DNA of 6,339 bases from NCBI GenBank assembly GCA_028696435.1, contig JAQVHC010000071.1, positions 1-6,339 of the forward strand, read 5' to 3'. The notes beneath the pieces are model-generated. The model was not told the DNA's origin, ran no database searches, and saw only the letters and a program-made list of their open reading frames with translations. This DNA is from Actinomycetota bacterium. GTDB lineage: Bacteria > Actinomycetota > Humimicrobiia > Humimicrobiales > Humimicrobiaceae. The translations under genes and the position numbers were made by a program. Each line of letters opens with the position of its first letter. The stretch's first letter is position 1. Shown one piece after another: positions 5,433 to 6,339 of this stretch.

Positions 5433-6338
5433 TTATTTCTCTGTTCTGAAAATTTCTCCGCGGTTTAATATTTCTGTAAAAAGTTTTACAAAATCAGGGT
5501 CAAATTGGGTACCGGCCTCTTTTTTAATCTCATTTACTGCCTCTTCTATAGTCATGGCTTTTCTGTATGGTCTGTCATTAGTCATGGCGTCAAATGCATC
5601 TGCAATAGAAACAATTCTTGAAATTGTAGGTATTTTTTTACCTTTTAAACCTTTAGGGTAGCCCTTACCATCCCATCTTTCATGGTGATATAAAATACCT
5701 CTGGCAATTTCTACGAGGTCTCTACAGGATATAGCAAGACGATAGCCGCATTCAGGGTGCTTCTTTATAACTTCCCATTCTTCTAATGTTAACTTTCCGG
5801 GTTTTAATATGATATTGTCAGATATTGAGATTTTACCTATGTCATGCAGCATTGCAACAAGTCTTAATTCATTAAGCTCATTATAATTTAATTTTAATTT
5901 TTCTCCTAAAAGTACGCTTAAATTTGCCATTCTCGTAGCATGTTCCTCTGTTTCATAATCTCTTTCTTCAAGAGCTTTTTGAAGTGAAAGAATTATGGAG
6001 CTGCGGGCGCTCTCATTTTCCAGTAACTTATGCTTGTTCATCATATCTTCTGCTTCTTTTGCTATTTCATTTATCTTTTTTTCAGAGCTTGTTTTAATTG
6101 CAAAGCCCATTGATACATTAAGAGGCATACTTTCAGTGCTATTTTTGGCGCAGCTTTCTTTAATTCTATTGATTATTTTTATGGAATCTTCTTTTTTGGT
6201 ATTGGGAAGTATTATTGCGAATTCATCGCCGCCCCATCTGCATAGGATATCCTCATGCCTGATATTATTTTTAAATATTAAAGCTACTTTTTTTAGAACC
6301 TCATCGCCTTTATTATATCCATAAGCATCATTTATAAG
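5433..6338 (-). CDS. GGDEF plus HD-GYP cyclic-di-GMP protein, N terminus outside the window
   Basis: The visible 301 residues are the C-terminal part of a two-domain signalling protein; the gene continues past the right edge, and an internal Met at 6126-6128 is not its start. The visible part opens with the middle of a GGDEF domain (LINDAYGYNKGDEVL), then RHED, five residues, and GGDEF (visible residues 36-40). Both the catalytic motif and the RxxD inhibitory site are intact, so diguanylate cyclase activity is likely. A helical linker leads to an HD-GYP domain with TEEHATRM, HDIGK (HD at visible 165-166), KPGKLTLEEW, the conserved His at 194, HHERWDGKGYP (218-228) and the aspartate in SIADAFDAM (247). 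Those are the metal ligands and GYP motif of phosphodiesterases that break c-di-GMP. So the protein may make and break the same messenger. A sensor domain probably lies upstream. It ends at TAA (5433-5435) and is convergent with tRNA-Ser(GGA). Confidence 0.93.
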   Translation of the reverse strand, partial: LINDAYGYNKGDEVLKKVALIFKNNIRHEDILCRWGGDEFAIILPNTKKEDSIKIINRIKESCAKNSTESMPLNVSMGFAIKTSSEKKINEIAKEAEDMMNKHKLLENESARSSIILSLQKALEERDYETEEHATRMANLSVLLGEKLKLNYNELNELRLVAMLHDIGKISISDNIILKPGKLTLEEWEVIKKHPECGYRLAISCRDLVEIARGILYHHERWDGKGYPKGLKGKKIPTISRIVSIADAFDAMTNDRPYRKAMTIEEAVNEIKKEAGTQFDPDFVKLFTEILNRGEIFRTEK

Positions 6339-6339
6339 C

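Noticed and set aside
5995..6324. Plus-strand open frame of 109 hydrophobic residues
   Set aside because: It lies opposite the strongly conserved GGDEF/HD-GYP gene; the hydrophobicity comes from reading T-rich antisense codons.

Overview
The window is an AT-rich piece of bacterial chromosome with long AT-rich gaps and single, scattered genes. Gene content (an anaerobe-type DUF1858 disulfide protein, a DUF362 protein with two 4Fe-4S clusters, and a GGDEF/HD-GYP protein) together with tRNA genes that encode their own CCA points to a strictly anaerobic, low-GC bacterium. It could be Clostridia-like or an anaerobic candidate lineage; the sequence alone does not let me name a taxon.

Layout, left to right: a small DUF1858 gene (271-474, +); tRNA-Arg(ACG) (631-707, +); a DUF362/ferredoxin gene (840-1949, +) behind a recognisable promoter; tRNA-Ser(GCT) (2155-2248, +); a small protein with two zinc ribbons (2424-2963, +); a 466-base gap holding a consensus promoter and a structured mRNA leader; a MATE-family exporter (3430-4791, +) with a good intrinsic terminator; tRNA-Ser(GGA) (5137-5228, +); and, on the minus strand, the C-terminal 301 residues of a GGDEF plus HD-GYP cyclic-di-GMP protein that runs off the right edge (5433-6338).

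The genes look like independent transcription units, not one operon. Each + strand gene is separated from the next by more than 100 bases and most gaps hold a promoter-like site, a hairpin or a tRNA. The window as a whole is ordinary housekeeping and accessory chromosome; there is no phage, insertion sequence or CRISPR array.

The most interesting part is the leader of the MATE gene. A TTGACA-16-TATAAT promoter should start a transcript about 178 bases before the start codon. That leader contains a long hairpin, a second short hairpin followed by a T-run, and overlapping alternative pairings of the kind seen in riboswitches that act by termination. Other points are short tandem duplications at the 5' ends of both tRNA-Ser genes, a mismatch at the top of the tRNA-Arg anticodon stem, and several compact AT-rich inverted repeats in the gaps.
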